Source: Candidatus Hydrogenedentes bacterium ADurb.Bin170
GTDB lineage: Bacteria > Hydrogenedentota > Hydrogenedentia > Hydrogenedentales > CAITNO01
DNA: 64,000 nt
Direction: 5' to 3'
NCBI GenBank assembly: GCA_002070275.1
Contig: MWCY01000004.1
Span: forward strand, 34,837 to 98,836
The position numbers and the translations under genes are program-made. Under the pieces are notes generated by a model. It worked only from the letters and a program-made list of their open reading frames with translations, was not told the DNA's origin and did no database searches. Shown here piece after piece: positions 1 to 8,386 of the stretch (within the stretch, counting starts at the first letter, position 1; each line of letters opens with the position of its first letter).

Positions 1-1457
1 TTAATGCTCGCCAGAAGCCGCCGCCTGTTTACGCCAAAAGCAATTTTGCCTGGAACGAGCAGAATCGGATCCATTTTGATCAACTCTTTTAAAGGATCCT
101 GATGTCTCCGGGCAATGGAAACCGCAGCACGGACAGACTCTTTCAACCCGGGCAGTTCTTCGGCAGCCAGAGGTGACGATGCATAAGCCGCCAATCCTGC
201 ATCAGACACCAGTGTGGCATAACTTTGCCGGTGCCCTTTTTTCTTGAGATAGGCCTGTATAAGCCGCAGCAGGCTTCTGCCTCCCGGCCCGCTGCTTACG
301 GCAATCCCGGCAGCGGGCGCTTTGTGCAGAAGTGCTTCCAGCGCTGCTTCAGCATCTGCATGCAAGACATCTTCATTGGGACTCTCAACCTGACGATCTT
401 CGAGAAGGGCACCGCTTTCATCGACGAGCACGAAAGAATACTCGCCCGGAGATAAAGAGCACACGGCAATAACAGGCACTTCCCCTGCCGGTGCGGCAAG
501 AAGTGTATTACGCACCTGCTCGCGGCATGCCTCAATAACGGCATCCTCCGCATTCCGGCGCGCCTGTGCAATGACCTCGACTTCCAGAGACGGGCGGAGC
601 AATCTTCGGTAAGCATCGTTCACAGCACCTGTCAACTCAACGGCATATGCGCTTTCTTTGTCATTGACAAAGCGGTTGATAATACCGGCAAGCATCTTTT
701 CATCATCGATCACGAGTTCAACCCGCAAAGCAGCTTCCCACTCACCTCTTAAGATGGTCAGGAGTTTCTCAGCATCGAGTTCCGCCAAAAGAACATTCAG
801 ATCTTTGTAGGCGTCATATTTTGATTTCTTTTCTGCCTCGGCACGGGTGGGATGCACAAGCAGGCGTCCCTCTTCCGCCAGTGCTTTACGAAGCTCTTTG
901 CGCACATCCACATTCATGGCTATGCATTCTGCGAGAATATGCTTTGCCCCTTCCAGTGCTTCTTCGACGGAATAGATCTTCTGGTCGGCAGAAACAAAAG
1001 ACTGCGCATACATTTCGGGAGGCGGCAATGAGGGCGCCTGTGCCCAGACGTAATTAGCAAGTGGCAGCAGTCCTTTCGCCACAGCTGTGGCTGCATGATT
1101 GTTCCGCTGCTTTTTATATGGAAGACTCAGATCTTCGAGTACGATCATGTCATCGCACGCATCAATGGCAGCCTGAATTTCTTCAGAGACGACTTGTTTT
1201 TCTTCCTGCCCCGGATCCGGTTTTTCCAGACTGTGCAGCAGAGATTTCTTTTTGGAGTACAGCTGGGTATAGTACTTATTGCGATCTGAAATACGCTCCA
1301 GTTTACTTTCGCTTAAACCGCCCGTGACATCCTTCCGGTACCGCATAATAAAGGACACCGTGGCGCCTGCATTCAGAAGTGATATTGCAGACTCCACCTG
1401 TTCCGGGGTAACGTTCTCGTCTGATGCAATAAGGTCGATATATCGTTTCTCAATCAT
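1..1457 (-). CDS. tex: Tex-family transcription accessory protein, C-terminus cut by window edge
   Basis: The minus-strand frame is open from an ATG at 1457 to the window edge, giving 485 residues of a protein that is usually about 720-780 aa. The N-terminus carries the Tex signature: the RYRKDVTGG stretch near residues 39-47, followed by a long helical domain. A YqgF-like RNase H-fold region lies around residues 335-440. A block with SIARRHQDPL then KMDP, near 450-470, matches the conserved Tex core before the HhH and S1 domains. Those two domains would lie to the left of this window. Tex binds nucleic acid and is linked to transcription and stress survival; its exact reaction is not settled. 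The gene follows argS on the same strand with a gap of about 180 bases. Identification is from the conserved core and is firm. Confidence 0.9.
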   Translation of the reverse strand, partial: MIEKRYIDLIASDENVTPEQVESAISLLNAGATVSFIMRYRKDVTGGLSESKLERISDRNKYYTQLYSKKKSLLHSLEKPDPGQEEKQVVSEEIQAAIDACDDMIVLEDLSLPYKKQRNNHAATAVAKGLLPLANYVWAQAPSLPPPEMYAQSFVSADQKIYSVEEALEGAKHILAECIAMNVDVRKELRKALAEEGRLLVHPTRAEAEKKSKYDAYKDLNVLLAELDAEKLLTILRGEWEAALRVELVIDDEKMLAGIINRFVNDKESAYAVELTGAVNDAYRRLLRPSLEVEVIAQARRNAEDAVIEACREQVRNTLLAAPAGEVPVIAVCSLSPGEYSFVLVDESGALLEDRQVESPNEDVLHADAEAALEALLHKAPAAGIAVSSGPGGRSLLRLIQAYLKKKGHRQSYATLVSDAGLAAYASSPLAAEELPGLKESVRAAVSIARRHQDPLKELIKMDPILLVPGKIAFGVNRRRLLASI

Positions 1458-1638
1458 GACAGACTCCATAAAGGCCGATGACAGAACACCTGGCTGCTTT
1501 GCAGTTCTGACATTGGTTCATCGTATTCTGTTTCAGCCCGGTGTTTCTGGAATAAAGACAATGCATGAAAGTTTAGCAAATTGCCGTATTTTAAGCAATA
1601 TACAGTTCAGCTGTGCCGCCAGCGTGCACCATAAAGGC

Positions 1639-3336
1639 CTACATGCGTTCGGGGGTTTCAATGCCCAGCAGAGCAAGGCCGTTAGACAAGGTCTGCAGTA
1701 CAAGAGCACATAAAAGGATTCTGGATTCCTGCTGCACCTCTGTTTTTGCGGTCAGGACAGGACACTGATGATAAAAGGTGGTGAATACATGGGCCAGATC
1801 AATCAGATAATTTCCAATTCCGGCGCAGCTTCGCAGCAGCAATGCCTCTTTTACAATATCAGGAAAATCGGCGACTTTCAGCACTAGTCTCCACTCACCT
1901 TCTTCATCAAAGGCAAAGGCACAGGAGCTCAGATCAGGAAGCGCCTGATCCCATTTTCTCAGAATGGAACGAATGCGGGCACAACAATACTGGATGTAGG
2001 GGCCTGTATCCCCCTGAAAAGACAACGCCGTCTCCATATCGAATACAACATTTTTACTCGGCTTCACCCGGAGCACGGCAAAACGGATGGCAGCAACAGC
2101 AACCTGCCTGGCAATATCCTCTCTTTCCGCTCCCGCCAAATCGGGAAACTGTTCGGTGACTTTTTCCAAAGCGATCGCTTCAGCCTGATCCAGAACAGAG
2201 GTGAGCAGAACCACCTTGCCGCTTCTCGTACTCATCTTCCCTTCTTTAAGAAGGATGTAAGAGTAATAGATGGTCTCTGGAGCCGGATATCCGGCAGCTT
2301 CAAGAATCAAGGCAAGCTGCTGTGCATAGAGTTTATGATCCTCTCCCAGAACCATTAAATTATAATCAGCGCCCTTCTCCTGTTTTTCAATGGAATAAAT
2401 TAAATCCCGACACCCATACATGGACGAGCCATTGGCACGGCGCAGCACAAAAAAACGCCCTTCCTCCAGAGGATACCCAAGTTTGGACAGATCGACGACC
2501 AGACGCGCCTCTTCATCGGTAAAAAGCGCCCCTTTGCTTTGCAGTGCTTTTTCGATCACCGAAAGCCGCGGATCGTTCACATAGTTCGACTCATGATCAA
2601 AGAAATCGTATTGAGCACCTATCCGCTGCAGTACAGCAAGTTGCCCCTTTAAACACATCTCCGTTATATCGAAAAAACGTTTCCGTATCTCTTCGTCGCC
2701 GGACTCAATACGGGCAAGCAGTTCGTAGCCCCGAGCTGCAAATTCCGGATCTGCCTCGGCACGGACATTGGCTTTCACATAGATCTCAAGAATTTCATCA
2801 AAAGTAGGGTTGTCCAGTTCTTCCATCATCAGCACAAGCAGTGCGATCTGCCTGCCCATGTCATTCACATAATAATGGACATCAACATCATAATCTTCAA
2901 AACGAAGCAGGCGAACCAGGCTGTCCCCTATCATGGCACAGCGCCCCCTGCCCACATGAGGGCTGGCATTGGGATTAATACTCGTATGCTCTATAAGAAC
3001 TTTTTTACCGGCGCCACTCGCATTGCTTCCCCATTTTTCCTTTTTTGCAAATGCACGGGAGAAAAGCTGTTTCGCAAAATAATCACGCTTAAGAATAAGA
3101 TTCAAATACGGTCCTGCTAGCGAAACAGATTCCGCTATTGCAGAAAAATCCACGCTGTCTGCCACCTCTTTGGCTAAAACGACGGGAGGCTTGCGAAGCT
3201 TTTTAGCAAGTTGAAACATAGGCACAGAGACATCGCCCAGTTCCGGAGACGGTGGTACTGTACATTGTATGTCTGCATCTTCAACATCCGGGAATCCGGA
3301 AACAATTAGTCGGGCAATCATTTCTTGCAAAATCAA
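1639..3336 (-). CDS. argS: arginyl-tRNA synthetase
   Basis: Class I aminoacyl-tRNA synthetase that charges tRNA-Arg in the cytoplasm. The HIGH-type motif is HVGR (after PNASP) and the KMSKS-type loop is KMSTRSG. The C-terminus ends in the family-typical LLGIETPERM, so the anticodon-binding domain is complete. The start is uncertain. A GTG at 3396 would overlap the upstream gene by 14 bases and give 585 aa. I prefer the TTG at 3336, because GGAG lies 8 bases before it and the resulting 565-aa protein has the usual N-terminal length before the PPxxELGD strand. The gene is probably cotranscribed with the PpiC gene upstream and lies before tex. Confidence 0.93.
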   Translation of the reverse strand: MILQEMIARLIVSGFPDVEDADIQCTVPPSPELGDVSVPMFQLAKKLRKPPVVLAKEVADSVDFSAIAESVSLAGPYLNLILKRDYFAKQLFSRAFAKKEKWGSNASGAGKKVLIEHTSINPNASPHVGRGRCAMIGDSLVRLLRFEDYDVDVHYYVNDMGRQIALLVLMMEELDNPTFDEILEIYVKANVRAEADPEFAARGYELLARIESGDEEIRKRFFDITEMCLKGQLAVLQRIGAQYDFFDHESNYVNDPRLSVIEKALQSKGALFTDEEARLVVDLSKLGYPLEEGRFFVLRRANGSSMYGCRDLIYSIEKQEKGADYNLMVLGEDHKLYAQQLALILEAAGYPAPETIYYSYILLKEGKMSTRSGKVVLLTSVLDQAEAIALEKVTEQFPDLAGAEREDIARQVAVAAIRFAVLRVKPSKNVVFDMETALSFQGDTGPYIQYCCARIRSILRKWDQALPDLSSCAFAFDEEGEWRLVLKVADFPDIVKEALLLRSCAGIGNYLIDLAHVFTTFYHQCPVLTAKTEVQQESRILLCALVLQTLSNGLALLGIETPERM

Positions 3337-3382
3337 AGCATCTTCTCCAGTTAAAAGTTGAACAGCATGCAGAAATACCCCT

Positions 3383-3934
3383 TCAAGGGGCAACACCTTT
3401 GGCGGCTTCCTCTTTCATTTTCTCAAGGGCACGCTTCTCCAACTCTTTTTCGTAAAGGTCAGCTCCGGCAATGTATCTTTCCTCTATCTGCACGAGATGA
3501 AAACCAAAATTGGTAAGGATCACATCACTGATAGCCCCGATATTGCCTGTCCAGCAATATTCATCAAAAGGCGCTGCGTAAATCCCTTTAGGTGCCCATC
3601 CCAAATCACCGCCCCTTTTTGCAGACGCAGTGTCATCCGAATACTTTCGCGCCAGCTTATCAAAACTTTCTCCTGCCTCGAGCCGTTTTTTCAGCTCAAG
3701 GATACGGTCGTGCGCCTTCCCGCGGTCAACCGGATCGGCCGGGTCAAACGAAACCAGAATATGGCGCACATGAACGCTGGTCGTCAAAGGCTTGGTGGTT
3801 CTCCCGGAGTATAAAAAAAACATCATGGCAACAATCAGAATCCCCACCCCAAGCCAGATGAGTTTCGTATAGTCTCTGGGGTCTTCCGCAACAGTTTCTT
3901 CGTTCCAGTTTTTGAGTTTCTCTTGTATATCCAT
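3383..3934 (-). CDS. membrane-anchored PpiC/parvulin-type peptidyl-prolyl isomerase
   Basis: About 183 aa. A short cytoplasmic N-terminus is followed by one membrane segment (about residues 25-45) and then a parvulin domain beginning at VRHILV. The domain includes the family-typical ARKYSDDT, GGDLGW and FGFHLVQI blocks. It probably assists folding of exported proteins on the outer face of the inner membrane. The C-terminal tail is a charged helix (EKELEKRALEKMKEE). Three in-frame ATGs occur at 3946, 3937 and 3934; GGAG lies 6 bases before the last, which I chose. The gene overlaps or abuts argS and follows the PilC-like gene, so all are likely in one operon. It resembles the larger PpiD-like protein at 6105-8081 in domain type but is much shorter. 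Confidence 0.85.
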   Translation of the reverse strand: MDIQEKLKNWNEETVAEDPRDYTKLIWLGVGILIVAMMFFLYSGRTTKPLTTSVHVRHILVSFDPADPVDRGKAHDRILELKKRLEAGESFDKLARKYSDDTASAKRGGDLGWAPKGIYAAPFDEYCWTGNIGAISDVILTNFGFHLVQIEERYIAGADLYEKELEKRALEKMKEEAAKGVAP

Positions 3935-3974
3935 CATACACTCCATTCAGTCCCGGTACCTCGGCAGTGATCTG

Positions 3975-5018
3975 TCAAAGGTCAAGCATGGATCCATACA
4001 ATCTCCCGTAAAACGAAATTACAATATAGCCGATCACGGCTCCGACTACCAGGGTTATAAGAACCTGCATGACCCGCATTCCCACTTTAAGCGCACTGCT
4101 CGCTTCTGCCAGATGGTATTCAGACAGCTTTTTGCACGTCGCTTCGAGCTCACCGGATAATTCACCCACACCGACCATTTCATGGTCAACACGGGTAAAA
4201 CTTTTACAGCGTGCAAAAGCTTCCGCAAGTGTTTTTCCTTGAACAATAAAAGGAATCGCCTGAAGCAGATCGCGTTCCATAATGCGATTCAATGTCAATG
4301 CGGCACTTCTGCTTATGCATTGTTTTATTTCGATACCGGCGCCCAGCAAAAGAGCAAAACATTGAAAAAAACGGGCCATGGAAAATTTTCTGGAAATCTG
4401 GTTTATTGGCCAGACATGATTTTTTACAATAGAAATTCCAGAATCGAGCATCCCGAAACGCTTCAGGATGAAAATCACTGCAATCACTGCCAGTGCGATC
4501 AGATGGCTTTTTATCTGAAAAGAAGCATAGGAAGACAGGTAATCCGCAAATACGATGCGTCCTCTTGACGGATCCAGAATGGTTTTCATGATATTCAGGG
4601 CAAAAGTGCCCAGATACCAGGCGCTCAGCAGCTGCAAACCGGGATAGACCATGGCAACTTTTGCCGCCCGGGCGATCTTTGCCATTTCTTCATAATGATC
4701 CGCGAGTTCATTAAGCAGCGCACCCAGTTTTCCTCCCGTTTCGCCTGCTGCGAGCACCACAATAAACAGATCCGGAAAGGTTGCTTCCTGCGCGCGTGCA
4801 GCATCGGCAAGGGTGGCGCCGTTGCGAATCAGCTCCGCCATGGTAAGCAACGCACGCCGTGCACGTATTGACGCACCGCGGTCTACAACAAGTTGCAATG
4901 CGGAAATAATAGGAAGCCCGGCGTTGTAAGCGGTGCTTAACTGCCGACACACTACAGCCATCTCACGGATGGACAGTTTTGAAGAAAAAAGCACGGTCAT
5001 AAGAGGAGACTTTTTCAA
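3975..5018 (-). CDS. type II secretion / type IV pilus inner-membrane platform protein (GspF/PilC family)
   Basis: 347 aa with two T2SSF domains. The first (about residues 10-130) has the family block FPDLFIVVLAAGETGGKL; the second (about 210-335) has VGVGELSGELEA. Hydrophobic segments lie near 110-140, 165-190 and at the C-terminus (VLITLVVGAVIGYIVISFY). Members form the cytoplasmic-membrane platform of pili or type II secretion machines. This copy lies between trxB and a PpiC gene and about 25 kb from pilMNOPQ, with no ATPase or pilin beside it. The first usable start is a TTG at 5018; an ATG at 5000 is an alternative. Either a pilC separated from its operon or part of another secretion system would fit. 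Confidence 0.88.
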   Translation of the reverse strand: MKKSPLMTVLFSSKLSIREMAVVCRQLSTAYNAGLPIISALQLVVDRGASIRARRALLTMAELIRNGATLADAARAQEATFPDLFIVVLAAGETGGKLGALLNELADHYEEMAKIARAAKVAMVYPGLQLLSAWYLGTFALNIMKTILDPSRGRIVFADYLSSYASFQIKSHLIALAVIAVIFILKRFGMLDSGISIVKNHVWPINQISRKFSMARFFQCFALLLGAGIEIKQCISRSAALTLNRIMERDLLQAIPFIVQGKTLAEAFARCKSFTRVDHEMVGVGELSGELEATCKKLSEYHLAEASSALKVGMRVMQVLITLVVGAVIGYIVISFYGRLYGSMLDL

Positions 5019-5044
5019 GCCGTCAGAAGAAAAGAGAAAAGAAA

Positions 5045-5995
5045 TCAGTCAATTTGCTGTGCTTCAAGCCATCGCGTGCAATCCAGAGCAGCCATGCAAC
5101 CGCTGCCTGCTGCCGTGATTGCCTGCCTGTAGATCCGGTCCTGCACATCACCACAGGCAAAGACCCCTTCGCAATTGGTGTAAGAGCTGTCTGGTCGGGT
5201 AACGAGATAGCCTGCGTCGTCCATATCGAGCACTCCCGCGAACAAGTCTGTATTCGGTTTATGCCCGATAGCTGCAAAATATCCGACACACGCCAGTGTA
5301 CGTTCTTCGCCACTTTGCGTGTCTTTCAGCACAACAGCGGACACCCCTTTTTCATCATCGCCAAGAATATCTGTTACAACAGAATTCCATTCAACTGTGA
5401 TTTTGGGATGGCTGATCACACGATCACTCATGATCTTACTGGCACGAAAAGAGTCTCTCCGATGGATAACATGCACGCGCCCGGCGAAATTGGCAAGAAA
5501 CAAGGCCTCTTCCGCTGCTGTATCTCCACCCCCGACCACAACGACTACATTGTTGCGGAATCGGGGAAGTGCCCCGTCACAGGTAGCGCAGGCAGAAACA
5601 CCGTTATTCAGAAAGCGTTTTTCTGCATCCAGCCCGAGATATTTCGCTGTGGCACCTGTCGCCACAATCACAGCATGGCTGCTGATTTCTGTCTCTCCGC
5701 AGAAAAGGCGCAAAGGCCTGTCGGCGAAATTCACACGTGTTACTGTTTTATATTCAAACCGCGCACCAAAACGTTCCGCCTGTTTTTTCAGGTCAGCCAT
5801 CAGTTCAGCGCCGGAAATTCCTTCCGGGTAACCTGGAAAATTTTCCACTTCCGTTGTGGTCATCAATTGACCGCCCGGAAGAATATCCTGACTGAATTCA
5901 CCTTCCAGCACCACCGGTGACAGATCAGCCCGGGCAGTGTACAGCGCTGCTGTACAGGCTGCGGGACCGCCTCCGATAATCACAACTTTTTCCAT
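5045..5995 (-). CDS. trxB: thioredoxin reductase
   Basis: 316-aa flavoprotein that passes electrons from NADPH to thioredoxin. It has the N-terminal FAD-binding GGGPAA fold, the redox-active CATC pair in ACATCDGALP, and the NADPH-binding GGGDTAAEEA motif. The C-terminal FAD motif FACGDVQD follows. All expected parts are in place and the length is normal. It sits 26 bases upstream of the PilC-like gene on the same strand, downstream of the PpiD-like chaperone, so the group deals largely with protein export and folding. Confidence 0.96.
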   Translation of the reverse strand: MEKVVIIGGGPAACTAALYTARADLSPVVLEGEFSQDILPGGQLMTTTEVENFPGYPEGISGAELMADLKKQAERFGARFEYKTVTRVNFADRPLRLFCGETEISSHAVIVATGATAKYLGLDAEKRFLNNGVSACATCDGALPRFRNNVVVVVGGGDTAAEEALFLANFAGRVHVIHRRDSFRASKIMSDRVISHPKITVEWNSVVTDILGDDEKGVSAVVLKDTQSGEERTLACVGYFAAIGHKPNTDLFAGVLDMDDAGYLVTRPDSSYTNCEGVFACGDVQDRIYRQAITAAGSGCMAALDCTRWLEAQQID

Positions 5996-6104
5996 TATCC
6001 TTACTCCTTGTTACAGAACGCCACCTCCAGGCACCTGGCAACACCCAAGTCCGGGAAAAAATCAGCTCGTCGGCGTATGCTCGGCATTCTGCAGACTTTA
6101 CAGC

Positions 6105-8081
6105 CTACTTATCTTCTTCTGATCCTGATGCATCGGCAGTTTCGGCTGCTGCTGCAGCGTCCGCTCCGGCACTCTCGCCGGGCGACGAGTCTGCTGCTGA
6201 AGCGGCGGCATCCACAGGTGCAGTCTCTTTCTCAGGCTCCCGCTCTTCAATCGCATATTTTCCCCGGCTCAGCACACGATCCAACACATCGTTATTCTGC
6301 TTGTATGCCACGCTGGCAAGCATTCTTTCTCTGAGATCTTTCATGAAATCGGACATGATTTCATACTCGGCATTTTGGGCGAGCCGCGCTTCAATGTTTT
6401 TCAATTCATCCGAAAGAGCGGCTAATTCCTCTTCAGTTGGCTCTGTTTTTTCGACGAGCTCAAAGAACCAGGCATCGCCAAAAAAGCCCTTGATCGGACC
6501 GGCTATATCGCCGGGCAGGGCATCCTGCAAAGCAGCAACAATCTCATTGGCCTGCACATAGATCTTCTGCTGGAATAACGTATCCTTACGGGTAAAGGCC
6601 TCAGGTGTCTCTCCGGTCTCCTGAACTATGTCAGGAAATGCGCCTGCCAGGCTGTCAATTTTTAATTTGCTTTCTTTAATCTGTTTGGCATACTCATCTA
6701 TCCGTGCCAAATAAGCTTCAGAGCGTTTTTCCTGAGCAATGAAATTATCTCTGGCATCCTGTTCGACTTCCGCAAACTCAGGAATTGTACCGGGTGCCGT
6801 CTCAATGATGTGCGTAATAAACAAGTTATCCCGACCCTTGAGGACTGTCCAGGGAGTATCTTTCTGGGCAATCACTTGCGAGCGGAATGTAAACAAATCA
6901 TTCATGGACAGAGGTTCTATTTCCGTACTGGTACGCCCGAAGAAGGAAGTCTGCTGCAGGGACAAACCGGCCGCTGCTGCTGCGGACGCAGCATCTTCGC
7001 CATCCTGAATTTTTTTAGCAATTTCGCCAAGTGCCTTTTCACGAATAGCAGCTTCTTCAGGAGTCATCATGGCAGGAACTACAATCTGCCTTCCGTGCAC
7101 TTCTTTTTCTTCCGTATCGGGGTTGATTCGTATTTCTTCGTTTTTGAAAATATGGTACCCCAGCGGTCCCCATACAGGGTCGCTCACTGCTCCCGGTTCC
7201 AAGGCGTACAGAGCCTTCATATAGGGCGCTGCGTCCGGATTTACAGGACTCCACCCCAGATCGCTGCTGTCTTCCTCATCCTGCCCGGAATATTCTTTGG
7301 CAACAGCGACAAAATCTTCACCAGCCCGAATGCGTGCAACAAGTTCATTTGCCTGCTCCGGCACATCCGGAGTCAGAGAATAGGCTATAAATTCAGCCTT
7401 GTACTGTTCCGGCAGTCTGTATGCCTCCGGATTTTCGTCATAGTGCTTGCGCGCATCATCGTCGGACACCGCCACTTGCGGCTCAATTTTTGCGAACTTA
7501 ACTTTAATTTTGATGTTATCGGATTTCAGCTCATTTTGTGCTTTTGCGGCGATTATCCGGTGTGCAGGCGCAGACACAGCGGAAAGATACATCTGGCGAC
7601 CCACTACTTCTTCAAGTTCGTCGTAAATCTCGTTCCACCGTTCAACACTGGCTATCCATTCATTCCATATCTCATGGTTGAAAACACCGTTTTCATCCTG
7701 AAACATCCCCCATTGCTGCATCTGCTTTTCCAGAACCCGTTTGTCAACTGAAAAATTGCGCTGAGCTGCCCGGATTCTGAGCAGGGAGGCATCCACAAGC
7801 TGTTCAAGTACTGCCTGCGCCGTGCCGTCTTTATCGAGATCGGTGTAGGAAGGACGATCACCGCCCTGGCGGCTTCTTGCTTGCGCCGCAGCATCCAGCC
7901 CGCGCCTGAACTCCGATTCTTTAATGGGAACGCCGCCGACCTGCGCCAGCACCGCACTGTCGGCAGCCTGATTGCCGTGGGGCGATGTCGGTTTACCCCA
8001 CATAAAAACAAAGGGTATGCCGATAAAAATAAAAATAAAAAAGAAAATTAACCGCCGATGTTTACGCATCCAATCTTGCAT
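6105..8081 (-). CDS. PpiD/SurA-like periplasmic folding chaperone with parvulin domain
   Basis: 658 aa from the ATG at 8081, chosen over an ATG at 8147 because GGAGAA lies just before it. One N-terminal membrane anchor (about residues 12-30, FFFIFIFIGIPFVFMW) is followed by a SurA-N-like chaperone domain. A parvulin domain near residues 225-330 has the DLGW block and the GPLGYHIFKNEE ending. A long helical C-terminal region follows. The last 45 residues are an Ala/Glu/Asp-rich low-complexity tail. The layout matches PpiD: inner-membrane-anchored foldase for outer-membrane or periplasmic clients. Its gene is first of the leftward group and faces the ugd-like gene across a 305-base divergent region. 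Confidence 0.87.
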   Translation of the reverse strand: MQDWMRKHRRLIFFFIFIFIGIPFVFMWGKPTSPHGNQAADSAVLAQVGGVPIKESEFRRGLDAAAQARSRQGGDRPSYTDLDKDGTAQAVLEQLVDASLLRIRAAQRNFSVDKRVLEKQMQQWGMFQDENGVFNHEIWNEWIASVERWNEIYDELEEVVGRQMYLSAVSAPAHRIIAAKAQNELKSDNIKIKVKFAKIEPQVAVSDDDARKHYDENPEAYRLPEQYKAEFIAYSLTPDVPEQANELVARIRAGEDFVAVAKEYSGQDEEDSSDLGWSPVNPDAAPYMKALYALEPGAVSDPVWGPLGYHIFKNEEIRINPDTEEKEVHGRQIVVPAMMTPEEAAIREKALGEIAKKIQDGEDAASAAAAAGLSLQQTSFFGRTSTEIEPLSMNDLFTFRSQVIAQKDTPWTVLKGRDNLFITHIIETAPGTIPEFAEVEQDARDNFIAQEKRSEAYLARIDEYAKQIKESKLKIDSLAGAFPDIVQETGETPEAFTRKDTLFQQKIYVQANEIVAALQDALPGDIAGPIKGFFGDAWFFELVEKTEPTEEELAALSDELKNIEARLAQNAEYEIMSDFMKDLRERMLASVAYKQNNDVLDRVLSRGKYAIEEREPEKETAPVDAAASAADSSPGESAGADAAAAAETADASGSEEDK

Positions 8082-8386
8082 GCCGGATTCTCCGATCCTG
8101 TAGTGTGCACAAAACGGGAAAAAAAAGAAAATACAGCGGAATGACAAAGAGAAGTCAGGGAAACTTCTTACCGCTGCTGTCTTTAATGTAGCATATTTAC
8201 TGTTGACACCTCAACTGAGAACGGCTTAAAAATAGGCTGAAATTCCCTACAACGGAAAAAGGCGATGCTTCGCCGTCCTTCTCACTCCGTTGCGAATCCT
8301 TCCTTTATACTGTTACCATATCCGGAAGTATCAGGCAGAAGTGCGCAGCGCCGTCCGGGTGCATTTTTTCAATATCGGAGTTTTAT
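8082..8386. promoter_or_regulatory. divergent intergenic region with a rightward sigma-70-type promoter
   Basis: A 305-base gap lies between the PpiD-like gene (leftward) and the sugar-nucleotide dehydrogenase (rightward). On the plus strand TTGACA at 8203-8208 and TTAAAA at 8226-8231 are separated by 17 bases, a good sigma-70 match pointing at the dehydrogenase and leaving a leader of about 150 bases. On the minus strand a weaker pair (TTGAGG at 8214-8209, TACATT at 8190-8185, spacer 18) could serve the chaperone. CGGAG just before 8387 is the dehydrogenase ribosome-binding site. I see no ORF or RNA structure of note. Confidence 0.5.

Noticed and set aside
5054..5920. 288-codon open frame antisense to trxB
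   Set aside because: trxB is unambiguous with all motifs; the opposite frame has no coherent domain.
6810..7751. 313-codon open frame opposite the PpiD-like gene
   Set aside because: No recognisable domain, no start signals, and the minus-strand frame is a clear chaperone.
8281..8340. Second promoter-like element (TTGCGA and TATACT) before the dehydrogenase gene
   Set aside because: The spacer is far too short; the TTGACA/TTAAAA pair upstream is better.
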